Positions 8,633-18,187 of a stretch of DNA of 64,000 bases are shown in pieces (position 1 is the first letter of the stretch; each line of letters starts with the position of its first letter). The stretch covers positions 76,550 through 140,549 of the forward strand of contig NZ_CALJPG010000023.1 of assembly GCF_937980635.1 (NCBI RefSeq). The letters run 5' to 3'. This DNA is from an uncultured Campylobacter sp. GTDB lineage: Bacteria > Campylobacterota > Campylobacteria > Campylobacterales > Campylobacteraceae. The notes beneath the pieces were generated by a model that saw nothing but the letters and a program-made list of their open reading frames with translations, ran no database searches and had not been told where the DNA came from. Both the position numbers and the translations under genes were made by a program.

Positions 8633-9909
8633 AAATTTTGATAAAAAACGGCACTATCGTTAATTGGGGCGGCAGCGAGGAGGCGAATGTCCTGATCGAG
8701 GGCGATAAAATTTCAAAGATCACGCGCGAGTGTCCCGCCGCAGACCGCGTCATAGACGCTGCGGGCAAGCTCGTGATGCCTGGGCTCATCGATATGCACG
8801 TGCATTTTAGAGATCCCGGGCTCGAATACAAAGACGACGTCATCAGCGGCAGCGAAACTGCGGTCGCAGGCGGCGTGACGACCTGCCTCCCGATGGCAAA
8901 TACCAAACCCGTAAACGACAACTCCAGCATCACTCGGGCGATGATCGCCAAGGCTAAGGGGCGCGGGCTTATCGATCTGCTACCTATAGGCGCGATCTCG
9001 CAGGACTGCAAGGGCGCAAAGATCGTCGAGATGGGCGATATGCTTGAGGCGGGCTGCGTGGCCTTCAGCGACGACGGGCTGCCCGTGACCGACAGCTCCG
9101 TGATGCGACAGGCGCTTGAATACTCCGCGCACTTCGGCTCATTCGTGATAAATCACAGCGAGGATTGCTCGCTTTGCCACGGCGGCGTGATGAACGAGGG
9201 CAAGATAAGCGCGATCCTCGGTCTAAAGGGGATGGCAAGCGAAAAAGAGGAGATTATGATCGCGCGCGATCTGCTGCTTGCCAAAAAGACGGGCGGCCAC
9301 ATCCACATCGCGCACGTAAGCTCGGCGTGGTCGCTAAAGCTCATAAAGCAGGCTAAGCGCGAGGGTATCCGCGTCACCTGCGAAGCTACGCCGCATCACT
9401 TCACTTTCGACGAGCGCGAGCTGATGGGATACGATACGAATTTTAAAATGTCGCCGCCGCTTCGCACCCAAAACGACGTGCAGGCGATCAGAGAGGCGCT
9501 TAAAAGCGGTCTGATTGACGCCATCGTGACCGATCACGCTCCGCACAATACCGACGATAAATTCGTAGAATTTGATCACGCGCCGTTTGGAATTTTGGGG
9601 CTTCAAACCCTCGTGCCGCTTACGCTTCGGCTCGTAAACGAGGGCGTCATCAGTCTTGAAGACATGGTGCGGCTGTGCTCGTTTAACCCGGCTAAAATTC
9701 TAAATTTAAAAGACAAGGGCGAGATCAAAGAGGGCTTTTTAGCCGACATCGCGATCATCGATCCGCAGATTTCCTACGTTTACGATGAGGCGCTAAATAA
9801 GTCCAAATCGCGCAACTCGCCGCTTTTCGGCAAGCAGCTTACGGGCGCTGCGGTTTGCACGATCAAAAGCGGCCGCGTGGTCTATGAGTTTCCAAACGTC
9901 GTAGCGTAG
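8629..9909 (+). CDS. pyrC: Dihydroorotase
   Basis: Third step of pyrimidine synthesis, ring closure of carbamoyl aspartate to dihydroorotate. The 426-residue length, the metal site HVHFRDPG (His57 and His59), INHSED, the histidine in HIAHVSS and the catalytic VTDHAPH place it in the class I (long, bacterial/fungal multifunctional-type) dihydroorotases and not the shorter E. coli type. It starts four bases inside pyrB and is the last gene of the unit; a 674-base spacer follows. Confidence 0.96.
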   Translation: MKILIKNGTIVNWGGSEEANVLIEGDKISKITRECPAADRVIDAAGKLVMPGLIDMHVHFRDPGLEYKDDVISGSETAVAGGVTTCLPMANTKPVNDNSSITRAMIAKAKGRGLIDLLPIGAISQDCKGAKIVEMGDMLEAGCVAFSDDGLPVTDSSVMRQALEYSAHFGSFVINHSEDCSLCHGGVMNEGKISAILGLKGMASEKEEIMIARDLLLAKKTGGHIHIAHVSSAWSLKLIKQAKREGIRVTCEATPHHFTFDERELMGYDTNFKMSPPLRTQNDVQAIREALKSGLIDAIVTDHAPHNTDDKFVEFDHAPFGILGLQTLVPLTLRLVNEGVISLEDMVRLCSFNPAKILNLKDKGEIKEGFLADIAIIDPQISYVYDEALNKSKSRNSPLFGKQLTGAAVCTIKSGRVVYEFPNVVA

Positions 9910-10583
9910 GGCGCTTGCGGCGTAGAGCTTGCGAGCGGCGACTTGCGGGCGGAGCTTGCGAGTGGTAGCTTGCCGACGAGCGGTATTCGTAGCGCAAATG
10001 GCGCTATTGCTTAATTTTAAATTTAGCTAGTTTGGACGCAACGGCTTGCTTTTAAAATTTTGCGGTGCGATCGGTTCATTTTAAATTTAGCGGCAGCGCA
10101 GGCGCGGCGATTTGTCTTTAAAATTTCATAGCGCGTTTTGCTCGGTATCGGCGCGATCTTTGATCCAGTAGCGCGATCGCCTTGCTTAAATTTATCGGTA
10201 GCTCGGTGTGGTAACTTGCTTTTAAAATTTCATAGCGCGAGCGCGATTGAAATTTCTTTAAAGCGGTTTGTCATTTTTAAAGTGCGCGTAAATTTAACGC
10301 ACATCGCCTTGCCTGTGCCGCTCGTAGATTTTGCCTTCGGAATTTTTATCCGTGCCCGTGCGCGAGCTGCTCTTAAATTTATAGCGGCACCTTTTTTTGA
10401 TGCGGCAGCTGCTTTTAAATTTATGTTCGCAGCGGTTGAGAATTTTATCTTTGCGCAAATTTTATCGTGATTAAATTTGTCGTTAGGGCGCAAAATTTTA
10501 AAATTTTGCCGCCGCTAGCTTTTGGCGCGGAGCATAAATAATTCGCCGCATGAACGGGAGCGGTCGAAATTTAAAGGATATCT
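9910..10583. other. Repeat-rich spacer without a gene
   Basis: Begins with imperfect copies of a GGAGCTTGCGAGTGGTAGC-like phrase (about 9910-9985), then a run of AAATTT-type cores every 30-60 bases. A 20-base direct repeat, TTTAAAATTTCATAGCGCG with flanking base, occurs at 10116-10135 and 10220-10239. Frames of 87-110 codons exist on both strands but are translated AAATTT repeats with no family features. Nothing else seen. Confidence 0.5.
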
Positions 10584-11597
10584 ATGAACGGTGAAATATA
10601 TCTCTCGTGCGCGCTGTGCGTCGCGCTAAAATCAGCTCTGCGCAGCAATCCTAAGCCACTGCCGCAAGATCAAAAATATATAAAATATTTAAATTTTGAG
10701 TTTGCGGAGGAACATTTCCGCACCGCAGAGGGCGCGAGCCGCGCAGTGCAGGACAGCGTAAACGACGCAAGTAAAGCTGCGGAGCAAAAAGATACGTACG
10801 GCGTAGCGCATGGCGGCGCGACGGACGAAGCCAGAGAAAGCGACGAGGCAGTGAAACAAAAGCGCGCGAACAGAAAAGAAGCGGCTAGTAAAAAAGGCGC
10901 CGACGAAAGCACGGGCTTGTCACTTTTGCAAAAGGCGCGCAAATTTTTTACCGAACAAGTCGCGCAAAAAGGGCGCGAGGACGAGCCGATCTCCGCACGG
11001 CGGCGTTGGATAGAGCAGTGCCTAAAGCTCGGTCTGAAGGACGCGGGACTTAGTATTCCAACTTTCGTAAAAGATAGAGCGCTTTTGGGCTTTTCGGGGA
11101 TGAACGTAAACGGCATCGTCTGCCGCTTTGAGGACTTTGACGGCGTTTTTACGCCTGATTGGAAATACGATCGCGACAAAAAGGCTTGGTATGTGAAATA
11201 CGTCGAGCGCCTTTGGCGCGGGATGCCGCGGGATGCGCTAAACGCGCGCGATAACAGCGCGGAATTCGGGAATGTTTTAGTGCAAATCAGGGATTTCGCG
11301 AGCAAGATAGGCTGCGAAAACTTTGCGCAGACGTTTGATAATGCGCTTAAGACGCTGCGGGGCGAAGTCGCTGTGGGCGAGTATTACGCCGTTTCGTTTG
11401 CAGCGCTGCCGCAGCCGAGCTTGAGGGCGTTTGCCGCGGCGGGGATCGCCGATGTATTCGGTGCGATGGGCTCTTGGGACGATGAGCCGCCGTCTATGGC
11501 GCAAGAAATGGGGCTCGGGGACGAATATGACCGCCTCTCGGACGAGCTCTTGGCGCAGAAAAACTTAGCGATTTTATTTGCGATAAACGGCTGGTAG
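10584..11597 (+). CDS. Conserved-looking hypothetical protein
   Basis: A 337-residue soluble protein with a good ribosome site (AAAGGATATCT before ATG). Residues 1-40 begin MNGEIYLSCALCVALKSAL; residues 50-125 are a charged, low-complexity stretch rich in Ala, Lys, Glu and Asp; residues 130-330 look globular, with WIEQCLKLGLKDAG, FSGMNVNGIVCRFEDFDGVF and a C-terminus ending LAILFAINGW. No signal peptide or membrane span. I do not recognise the family. It runs towards the Tat molybdoenzyme gene and ends 36 bases from it, so it is not in the same operon. A dedicated maturation role (TorD-like) is not supported by any motif. Confidence 0.7.
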   Translation: MNGEIYLSCALCVALKSALRSNPKPLPQDQKYIKYLNFEFAEEHFRTAEGASRAVQDSVNDASKAAEQKDTYGVAHGGATDEARESDEAVKQKRANRKEAASKKGADESTGLSLLQKARKFFTEQVAQKGREDEPISARRRWIEQCLKLGLKDAGLSIPTFVKDRALLGFSGMNVNGIVCRFEDFDGVFTPDWKYDRDKKAWYVKYVERLWRGMPRDALNARDNSAEFGNVLVQIRDFASKIGCENFAQTFDNALKTLRGEVAVGEYYAVSFAALPQPSLRAFAAAGIADVFGAMGSWDDEPPSMAQEMGLGDEYDRLSDELLAQKNLAILFAINGW

Positions 11598-11633
11598 GGC
11601 TTTAGGGCTTTGGCACAAGAGCTAGAAAGCGCG

Positions 11634-14087
11634 CTAGGCCTCTATCGTCACAGGCCTATCAAACGCCGTTACGCTCGGCAGTTCGCCTTTAAATTTCTCG
11701 ATCTGCGCCATGCTCGTGTGCGCGGTGTTGCTTTGCGAGAGCTGCGAGCTTGGCACGTCCTTGGTTAGCACGTTTATGTTGCCGTGCTTGCATAAGCTGC
11801 GCTCGCCCCAGACGGCGGGATCGTACCACGCGCCCTCGCTCACGATCACGACGTTATCTTGCGCGGTATCGCTTACCAACGCGCCGCAGAGGATCTCGCC
11901 TCGGTCGTTGTATATCCTTACTACGTCGCCCGTTTTGATGCCGCGCGCCTTTGCCGTGGCGGGGCTAATGAGCGCGGGTTCGCGGTTCGCGATCTCGGCG
12001 TAGTTGCGGATGAGCGAGCTGTTTAGCTGCGAGTGGAGCCTAAATTTAGAGTGCGCACCGCTGATAGCGACCGGATACTTGCTCACGTCGCCGCCCAGCC
12101 ACTCAAAGGGCTCCATCCACGTCGCGTGCGGCGGACAGTCGGGATATCCTAGCTTTTCGACCGCCTCGGAGTAGAGCTCGATCTTGCCCGACGGGGTTTT
12201 TAGAGCGTTTTTCTCGGGATCGGCGCGGAAGTCCGAGTAGTTTGTGAAGTATCTCTTTTTCTCGTCTACTTGATCAAATTTGACGTAGCCCTTTTGCCAA
12301 AACTCCTCAAATTTAGGCATCGCTATGCCCATGCCTTCAGCCTTTTGAACTGCATCGGCATAAATTTCTTTCACCCACTCAAGCTCCGTTTTGCCCTCGC
12401 TAAAGGCCTGCTCGTACTCCTCGCCCCACTGCGCGCAGATGAGCCTCGCGATCTCAAAGTCGCTCTTGCTCTCGCCCGCGGGCTTTACTAGCGGCTTAAT
12501 CGCAAAAAGGTACTCGCTAGTGGAGTTTGCAAACTCTATATCCGTGCGCTCGCACTCCAGAGCCGACGGCAGCACGATGTCGCTGAGCCTCGCCGTACTC
12601 GTCCAAAAGGGCTCGGTGGTGATGATCGCTTCGATCTTTTTCATCGCTTCGACCGCGCGGTTAGTGTCGGGGTGACGGGTGAAGGTCGAGCCGTTGGCGT
12701 TAAACATTACTCGGATATGCGGCATGACGTATTTTTTGCCGTTGCGCTCGATTTGCTTGCCCGGCTCCATGATCGCGTCTATGAGCCTGCTGTTTGGTAT
12801 CTCGTGGTATTTGGCTTTGGCTAGCTTGCCTTGCGGGGCGATGTATTTTTCGTTTATCGCTGGATTAAAGGCCTGAAGCTTTGGCGCGATGAAGCTAATA
12901 TCGGCGTTTTTATGCATCTGATCGTTCATCACGTATCCGCGCCCGGTCTTGCCGATGTCGCCTAGCATCGCAGCCAGCGTGATGAGCGCCCAGTACGCCA
13001 TCTCGCCGTGGTGCTGTCGCTGTATCGCATAGCCCGTGACTATAAGCGTATCTTTTTTAGCTAGCGTATCGGCTAGGCTTTTTAGCTCCTTTTCGCTCAC
13101 GCCGCAAATTTTACTCGCCCACGCAAGATCCTTTTTCACGCCGTCTTTCGCGCCGGTGAAATACTCTTTAAATTTATCAAACCCGACCGTGTAGCGCTCA
13201 ATAAACTCTTTGTCGTAAAGCCCGTTTTCGTAAAGATATTCGCAAAGCCCAATCAGCATCGCCGTATCGGTGCAAGGGCGCACGGCGAGATAGTGCGCGC
13301 CGAAATACTCCGCCGTTTCGTTGCGGTAGACGTCGACGCTGTAAATTTTCATCTCGCCTTTTTTAAATTTCTCTTTCATAATCTCGTAGTAGGCGTAGGA
13401 GTTATGCATCGGCACGCCGATAGCGATCTTGTTTGAGACGACTGGGTTCGTGCCCCAAAACACGATCGTTTTAGCCTCCTTTACCACGCCCTCCCAGCGC
13501 GTAGGATTATGCGTCGGATCGATAGAACCGGTCACGTGAGGCAAAAACGCCGTCGCCGCGCCGTATGAGTAGCCGCCAAGCTCGCTCACGTAGCCTCCTA
13601 GCGCGTTTAGCATACGCTTTGCGGTGCGCTGCGAGTGGCCGACCTTGCCTAGGCTGCCCCACTGATAAAGCTGCCCGTAAATGGCCTCCGAGCCGTATTT
13701 GTCGAAGTTTTCTTTTAAAATTTTAGCGCTTAGCTTTATCGCCTCGTCCCAGCTAACGCGCACGAAGGGCTCTTTGCCGCGAAGCTCCGGTTTTGGATTT
13801 GAGGGATCGGCTAGGAAGCTTTTGCGCACGTAGGGGTATTTCACGCGCGTTTCGTTTTGGATGTGATCGCTTAGAGCGTTATTTAGCACCGTTGGCATCG
13901 CGTCGCCCTCAAAGGGCTCGGTGCCAACGACCCTGCCGCCGATGGTTTGGACGTAAAACGCGCCGAATTTATTCGCGCAAAGCCCCATCTGCTCGTCAAA
14001 TATCGCCTGCGCCGCCGCGTCAAACTGTTTTGCTTGCGCCGATGCCGCAGCCAGCGCGCCTAGTTTTAGAAAATCTCGTCTTTTCAT
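11634..14087 (-). CDS. Tat-exported molybdopterin oxidoreductase, TMAO/DMSO/biotin-sulfoxide reductase family
   Basis: An 817-residue periplasmic terminal reductase of the TorA/DorA/BisC group, reducing N- or S-oxides under low oxygen. The N-terminus MKRRDFLKLGALAAASAQA is a Tat signal (RRDFLK). There is no iron-sulfur cysteine motif at the N-terminus, as expected for this group. The block YQWGSLGKVGHSQ holds Ser145, the likely molybdenum ligand by family alignment from memory. The C-terminal LCKHGNINVLTKD and SSQLSQSNTAHTS blocks are typical of TorA-type enzymes. GGAG precedes the ATG. No cytochrome (TorC/Cj0265-like) or TorD gene lies next to it, so its electron donor must be elsewhere. Substrate cannot be decided by sequence alone. 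Confidence 0.88.
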   Translation of the reverse strand: MKRRDFLKLGALAAASAQAKQFDAAAQAIFDEQMGLCANKFGAFYVQTIGGRVVGTEPFEGDAMPTVLNNALSDHIQNETRVKYPYVRKSFLADPSNPKPELRGKEPFVRVSWDEAIKLSAKILKENFDKYGSEAIYGQLYQWGSLGKVGHSQRTAKRMLNALGGYVSELGGYSYGAATAFLPHVTGSIDPTHNPTRWEGVVKEAKTIVFWGTNPVVSNKIAIGVPMHNSYAYYEIMKEKFKKGEMKIYSVDVYRNETAEYFGAHYLAVRPCTDTAMLIGLCEYLYENGLYDKEFIERYTVGFDKFKEYFTGAKDGVKKDLAWASKICGVSEKELKSLADTLAKKDTLIVTGYAIQRQHHGEMAYWALITLAAMLGDIGKTGRGYVMNDQMHKNADISFIAPKLQAFNPAINEKYIAPQGKLAKAKYHEIPNSRLIDAIMEPGKQIERNGKKYVMPHIRVMFNANGSTFTRHPDTNRAVEAMKKIEAIITTEPFWTSTARLSDIVLPSALECERTDIEFANSTSEYLFAIKPLVKPAGESKSDFEIARLICAQWGEEYEQAFSEGKTELEWVKEIYADAVQKAEGMGIAMPKFEEFWQKGYVKFDQVDEKKRYFTNYSDFRADPEKNALKTPSGKIELYSEAVEKLGYPDCPPHATWMEPFEWLGGDVSKYPVAISGAHSKFRLHSQLNSSLIRNYAEIANREPALISPATAKARGIKTGDVVRIYNDRGEILCGALVSDTAQDNVVIVSEGAWYDPAVWGERSLCKHGNINVLTKDVPSSQLSQSNTAHTSMAQIEKFKGELPSVTAFDRPVTIEA

Positions 14088-14286
14088 GGTTTTTCTCCGT
14101 TAAATTTAAATTTGTTTGTTGGTTTGGTTTAAATTTAGCGGGATTTATGAGGTTGAACTTTGCATCGTTTGCCTTTTATCGTATTACGCGACCTCGCGTC
14201 TTAGCGATGATTTTACGAAATTTAGGCTTAATTTGCCATTTATCTATGGCACTGCGGCGAAATTAAATTTTTATACGCAGTTGCTG

Positions 14287-14649
14287 CTAAAGGAGCTTAT
14301 CTATCAGCGCGTATCCCCACAGCGCGGCGTTGAGAAATAGGCTCATCATCACCGCCGTGCTTGCGGTGTCTTTGGCGCCCTTGGCTAGCGGGTGGATTTC
14401 GCTCGTGGCAAGATCGACCGCGCGCTCAATAGCTGAGTTTATGCACTCGGTTGTGAGCGTAAAGACCGCGCCGAAGATCAAAAATAGATTTAGAGTCGCA
14501 CCGAAATTCCAAAAAAATAGCGACAGCAGAAGCGGCATGAACACGCAAAGCTCGAGTCTAAAGCTACGCTCGCTGCGAAGCATCTCGGCAAGACCCGCCA
14601 TCGCGTAGCCCCAGTTGGCAAAAAATCGGTATTTGGGCTGATTGCGCAT
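14287..14649 (-). CDS. dgkA: Diacylglycerol kinase
   Basis: Small inner-membrane enzyme (120 residues) that phosphorylates diacylglycerol, recycling it from membrane-derived sugar or lipid A modification reactions. Three membrane helices are visible (about residues 33-52, 55-72 and 98-116), and the family signature ECINSAIERAVDL and AKDTASTAVM blocks are intact. Ribosome site AAAGGA precedes the ATG. It is divergent from the exonuclease III gene and 199 bases from the molybdoenzyme start. Confidence 0.93.
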   Translation of the reverse strand: MRNQPKYRFFANWGYAMAGLAEMLRSERSFRLELCVFMPLLLSLFFWNFGATLNLFLIFGAVFTLTTECINSAIERAVDLATSEIHPLAKGAKDTASTAVMMSLFLNAALWGYALIDKLL

Positions 14650-14679
14650 AATTTTCCTTTAAATTTAGTCAAAATTTCG

Positions 14680-14685
14680 TATAAT
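14680..14685 (+). promoter_or_regulatory. Candidate -10 box for exonuclease III gene
   Basis: Perfect TATAAT 31 nt before the TTG start at 14717, in the 67-base divergent spacer shared with dgkA. Sequence-only call. Confidence 0.55.
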
Positions 14686-14716
14686 CATACCAAAATTTTT
14701 GCGCCAAAGGCTAAAT

Positions 14717-15475
14717 TTGAAACTGATTAGTTGGAATGTAAACGGACTGCGCGCAGTGCTCGGCAAAGACGGCTTTGCGTGGCTTGCGGAGCAAAACCCC
14801 GATTTTTTGGGCTTGCAAGAGATCAAGGTGAGCGAAAAGGACGCTCCGAAAGGGCTTTATGAGCTCGGATTTTCTCAGATCGATCTAAATTCTGCCGCTC
14901 GCGCGGGCTATTCGGGCGTGGCGAGCCTAGCGAAATTTAAAAGCGAGACAAGCAAGGCGCTGTTTTTCCCAGACGATGAGGGGCGCGTGTTGCAGCACCG
15001 CTTCGGCGATGTCGTGCTTTTTAATATATACTTTCCTAACGGCCAAAAAGACGAGGCGCGGCTAGCTTACAAGATGGAATTTTACGCGAAATTCTTAGCC
15101 TACGCGTGCAGCCTCGCGGAGCAGGGGCTCGGAGTGATATTTTGTGGCGACGTAAATACCGCGCACCGCGAGATCGATCTTGCAAACCCCAAAGCAAACT
15201 CCAAAATCTCGGGCTTTTTGCCGATCGAGCGGGCGTGGCTCGATGAGGTGGAGACAGCGGGCTTCGTGGACACTTTCCGTGCCGTGCACGGCGAGCTGCG
15301 GGACGCCTACTCGTGGTGGAGCTACCGCTTTAACGCGCGCGCAAAAAACGTAGGCTGGCGGATCGATTATTTTTTCATCTCGGCTAATTTGCGCTCGCGG
15401 CTAAAGGACGCTTTCATCCTAAGCGATGTGATGGGCAGCGACCACTGCCCCGTGGGCATCGAGATCGAAATTTAG
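14717..15475 (+). CDS. xth: Exodeoxyribonuclease III / AP endonuclease
   Basis: Base-excision-repair nuclease that incises at abasic sites and trims 3' ends. I place the start at TTG 14717 (protein KLISWNVNGLRAVLGK after Met), 6-7 nt after AAAGG; an upstream TTG at 14699 adds six residues but has no ribosome site. The 252-residue chain shows the family core: NVNGLR, GLQEIKV (metal-binding Glu), FCGDVNTAH (catalytic Asp-Asn), and the final GSDHCPVGIEIEI with the catalytic Asp-His. Length and motifs are normal. It is a single gene followed by a spacer. Confidence 0.95.
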   Translation: MKLISWNVNGLRAVLGKDGFAWLAEQNPDFLGLQEIKVSEKDAPKGLYELGFSQIDLNSAARAGYSGVASLAKFKSETSKALFFPDDEGRVLQHRFGDVVLFNIYFPNGQKDEARLAYKMEFYAKFLAYACSLAEQGLGVIFCGDVNTAHREIDLANPKANSKISGFLPIERAWLDEVETAGFVDTFRAVHGELRDAYSWWSYRFNARAKNVGWRIDYFFISANLRSRLKDAFILSDVMGSDHCPVGIEIEI

Positions 15476-15849
15476 CTGGGTTAAATTTCGCGCCGCGAGC
15501 TTTGATTTGCGCGGTTTGCGAGTGGCTCGCAGGCGTGAGGCGTTTTCGCGGCTGCGAGCGAGCAAGGACATTTTGCGGTAGCGATGATAATATTTCCGCA
15601 GTGGCTCAGTTGCTTTTGGCTCGCGGATTTGGCGCTTGCGAGCCGCTTTTGCGGCAAAGTAGCGCACAAATTTAACGCTTGCGGGCAGGATGCTTCCACG
15701 GCGGCGCGAGTATGGGCTTTCGTAACCGCTTGCAAGATTGCGTCCGAGCGGGTGCTCGCAGACCTAGATGCCGCCCTGACGGCTCGCGCGGATCAAAACA
15801 GATCGCGCATAAACGCTGCGCGATAAAATTTTAAATTTAAGGAGAGAAG
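15476..15849. other. Spacer between xth and fhs
   Basis: About 370 GC-rich bases with GCGAG/CTCGC repeats in both orientations that could fold into several weak stems. Frames of 80-84 codons exist on both strands, but they are rich in Ala, Arg and Cys and lack start context. The fhs ribosome site AAGGAGAG closes the spacer. I see no RNA gene or clear terminator. Confidence 0.45.
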
Positions 15850-17496
15850 ATGTTGAGCGATATCGAAATAGCAAATGCGGCGAAGCCGGATAAAATTTCA
15901 AACGTTGCGAAAAATTTGGGGCTTAGTGAGGATGAGATCGAGCTGTACGGCCACTACAAAGCCAAGCTAAATATCAAGCTGCGCTCGCGCGCTTCGAAGC
16001 TTATTTTGGTCACGGCGACCAATCCGACGCCGTTTGGCGAGGGCAAGACTACGACCTCTATCGGTCTAGCCGACGCGCTAAAGCGTCTAGGCAAAAGCGT
16101 CTGCCTTGCGCTGCGTGAGCCGTCGCTGGGACCAGTTTTTGGTATCAAAGGCGGCGCCGCGGGCGGCGGGTACTCGCAACTGGTGCCGATGGATGATCTA
16201 AATTTGCATTTTAACGGCGATTTTCACGCGATTACCTCCGCAAACAATCTCATTTCGGCGGTCATCGACAACTCGCTGTATCAAGAAAACCCGCTAAAGA
16301 TCGAGAAAATTTTATGGAAGCGCTGCATGGATATGAACGATCGCGCGCTGCGCCACATCACCGTAGGACAGGGCGGGCGCACCGACGGAGTGCAGCGCGA
16401 GGACGGCTTTAATATCACCGCAGCTAGCGAGATAATGGCGGTGCTGTGCCTCTCAAACGATCTTGCCGAGCTTAAAGAAAACATCGCAAACATCATGGTC
16501 GCCTACGATACGCAGGGAGAGCCGATATATGTGCGCGATCTGGGCTGCGCGGATGCCGTGGCGATCCTGCTAAAAGACGCGATAAAGCCTAATCTCATCC
16601 AAAGCCTAGAGCACACGCCTGCACTCGTGCACGGAGGACCCTTTGCAAATATCGCGCACGGCTGCAACTCCATAATGGCGAGCAAGTTAGCTATAAGTCT
16701 TGCAGATTACGCTGTGACGGAGGCGGGCTTTGGAAGCGAGCTGGGGGCTGAAAAATTTATCGACATCAAGTGCCGCCGCGCGGGTATCGCTCCGGATGCC
16801 GCGGTGCTGGTTAGCACGATCCGCTCTCTTAAATACAACGGCGGCGCGGATAAAGAAAATATCGCGAGCCCGGATCTTGCCGCGCTTCAAAGAGGCATCG
16901 TAAATTTAGGCGGGCATATTGAAATTTTACAAAACTTCGGGCTAAATCCTGTCGTGGCGCTTAACCGCTTTAGCTTCGATAGCGACGGCGAGATCGCTTT
17001 CGTGCGCGATTACTGCAAGCAGCGCGGCGTGCAGATGGCGATTTGCGAAAATTTCGCCAAAGGAGGCGAGGGCGCGCTTGAGCTAGCCCGTCTCGTAGTA
17101 GATGAGTGCGAGCGCGCCAAGGAGCTTAAATTCGCCTACGAGCTTAGCGACGATACGGCGAGCAAGATCGAAAAGATCGCTACTAAAATTTACGGCGCGA
17201 GCGAGGTCGTTTTCGAACCGGAAGCGCAAAAGGCGCTACAGCATATCAAGGCCTTGGGGCTTGAGCGGCTAAACGTCTGCATCGCCAAGACGCAGTATAG
17301 CTTCAGCGACGATGCCAAGGCGCTTGGGCGTGCGCGCGGCTTTAAGCTCAGCGTCAAAGATCTTCAGATCCGCACGGGAGCAGGCTTCATCGTCGCCGTC
17401 TGCGGCAAGATAATGCTTATGCCGGGGCTACCGAAGGTTCCTAACGCGCTAAATATGAAGATCACTAGCAATGGCGTTATAAGCGGGCTGGCGTGA
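15850..17496 (+). CDS. fhs: Formate-tetrahydrofolate ligase
   Basis: ATP-dependent synthesis of 10-formyl-tetrahydrofolate from formate, feeding purine synthesis and initiator tRNA formylation. The 548-residue protein carries the ATP loop TPFGEGKTTTSIG (about residues 60-72), REPSLGPVFGIKGGAAGGGY and HGGPFANIAHGCNS, all standard for the family and of normal length. AAGGAGAG precedes the ATG. It is followed by a long gene-free region. Its last 100 codons plus the first bases after the stop recur, diverged and frameshifted, near 23.1-23.4 kb. Confidence 0.96.
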   Translation: MLSDIEIANAAKPDKISNVAKNLGLSEDEIELYGHYKAKLNIKLRSRASKLILVTATNPTPFGEGKTTTSIGLADALKRLGKSVCLALREPSLGPVFGIKGGAAGGGYSQLVPMDDLNLHFNGDFHAITSANNLISAVIDNSLYQENPLKIEKILWKRCMDMNDRALRHITVGQGGRTDGVQREDGFNITAASEIMAVLCLSNDLAELKENIANIMVAYDTQGEPIYVRDLGCADAVAILLKDAIKPNLIQSLEHTPALVHGGPFANIAHGCNSIMASKLAISLADYAVTEAGFGSELGAEKFIDIKCRRAGIAPDAAVLVSTIRSLKYNGGADKENIASPDLAALQRGIVNLGGHIEILQNFGLNPVVALNRFSFDSDGEIAFVRDYCKQRGVQMAICENFAKGGEGALELARLVVDECERAKELKFAYELSDDTASKIEKIATKIYGASEVVFEPEAQKALQHIKALGLERLNVCIAKTQYSFSDDAKALGRARGFKLSVKDLQIRTGAGFIVAVCGKIMLMPGLPKVPNALNMKITSNGVISGLA

Positions 17497-17685
17497 AATT
17501 TTATTTTCGGCGCCCGAAGCCAAAGCCTAAAATTCCGCGCTTGGGCGGTAAAATTTAGCTGCGGGCTTCGGCGGCGATAAATTTTGCTTGTAGGTTGCGA
17601 CGAGTTTATCGCGCCCCGGTTTTATCGCGTCATGGTTTTGCTACGCTCGAGCTTTATCGCGCCGGGTTTTAGCCAGTCGAGTTTT

Positions 17686-17739
17686 GATTGGTCGGATTGG
17701 TCGGATTGGTCGGATTGGTCGGATTGGTCGGATTGGTCG
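17686..17739 (+). repeat. Six perfect copies of a 9-base tandem repeat
   Basis: The unit GATTGGTCG is repeated six times without change, followed by a partial unit (GAT) at 17740. On the plus strand the open frame through it reads (SDW)n, on the minus strand (SDQ)n; neither frame looks like a real gene. The unit length is a multiple of three, so copy-number change would not shift a frame. Perfect copies suggest recent slippage. Confidence 0.9.
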
Positions 17740-18187
17740 GATTTCGGCCCGCCGGGTTCGTCCCGCGAAATTTCATTAAATTCTGCGTAAAATTTGCACG
17801 GGTTTGGCATTTGAAATTCCGCTCGCAAAATTCCGCGCAAAAACCGGGCGCAAGATCTTAAATCGAGCCGTCCGCGAGCTTGCGAGCTCACTCGCGGCGA
17901 GATTTAAAATTTCATAATGTGCGAGCTCGCCGTAAAATTTAAAATTTCACGCGGCTGCGCACAGTGTCATGTGTCGTTACGAGATTCTAAATTTCATGTC
18001 GAGCGCACCGTGAAATTAATCCGTCGGTCGCGCAGCCGATCGCCGCACGATCTAAAATTCGCGCTTGCGCCGCGACATACGCCGCTGCGAGTTAAATTAT
18101 GCGGCAGGCGAGCTAAATTTTACGCTCACGCGATCAGTCATGTTGGCGGAGGTTTGCGGCGCCCGGATTAAATTTTACGCACTGCCA

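Noticed and set aside
10138..10493. Overlapping frames of 87-110 codons on both strands in the spacer before the 337-residue gene
   Set aside because: They are translated AAATTT repeats (Lys-Phe, Asn-Phe) with no start context and no protein-like features.
17510..17580. Possible terminator after fhs (CCGAAGCC and GGCTTCGG arms)
   Set aside because: The arms are about 45 bases apart and no T run follows the second arm.
17584..17891. Frames across the 9-base repeat, reading (SDW)n and (SDQ)n
   Set aside because: Only the repeat gives them character; no conserved residues, weak start context.
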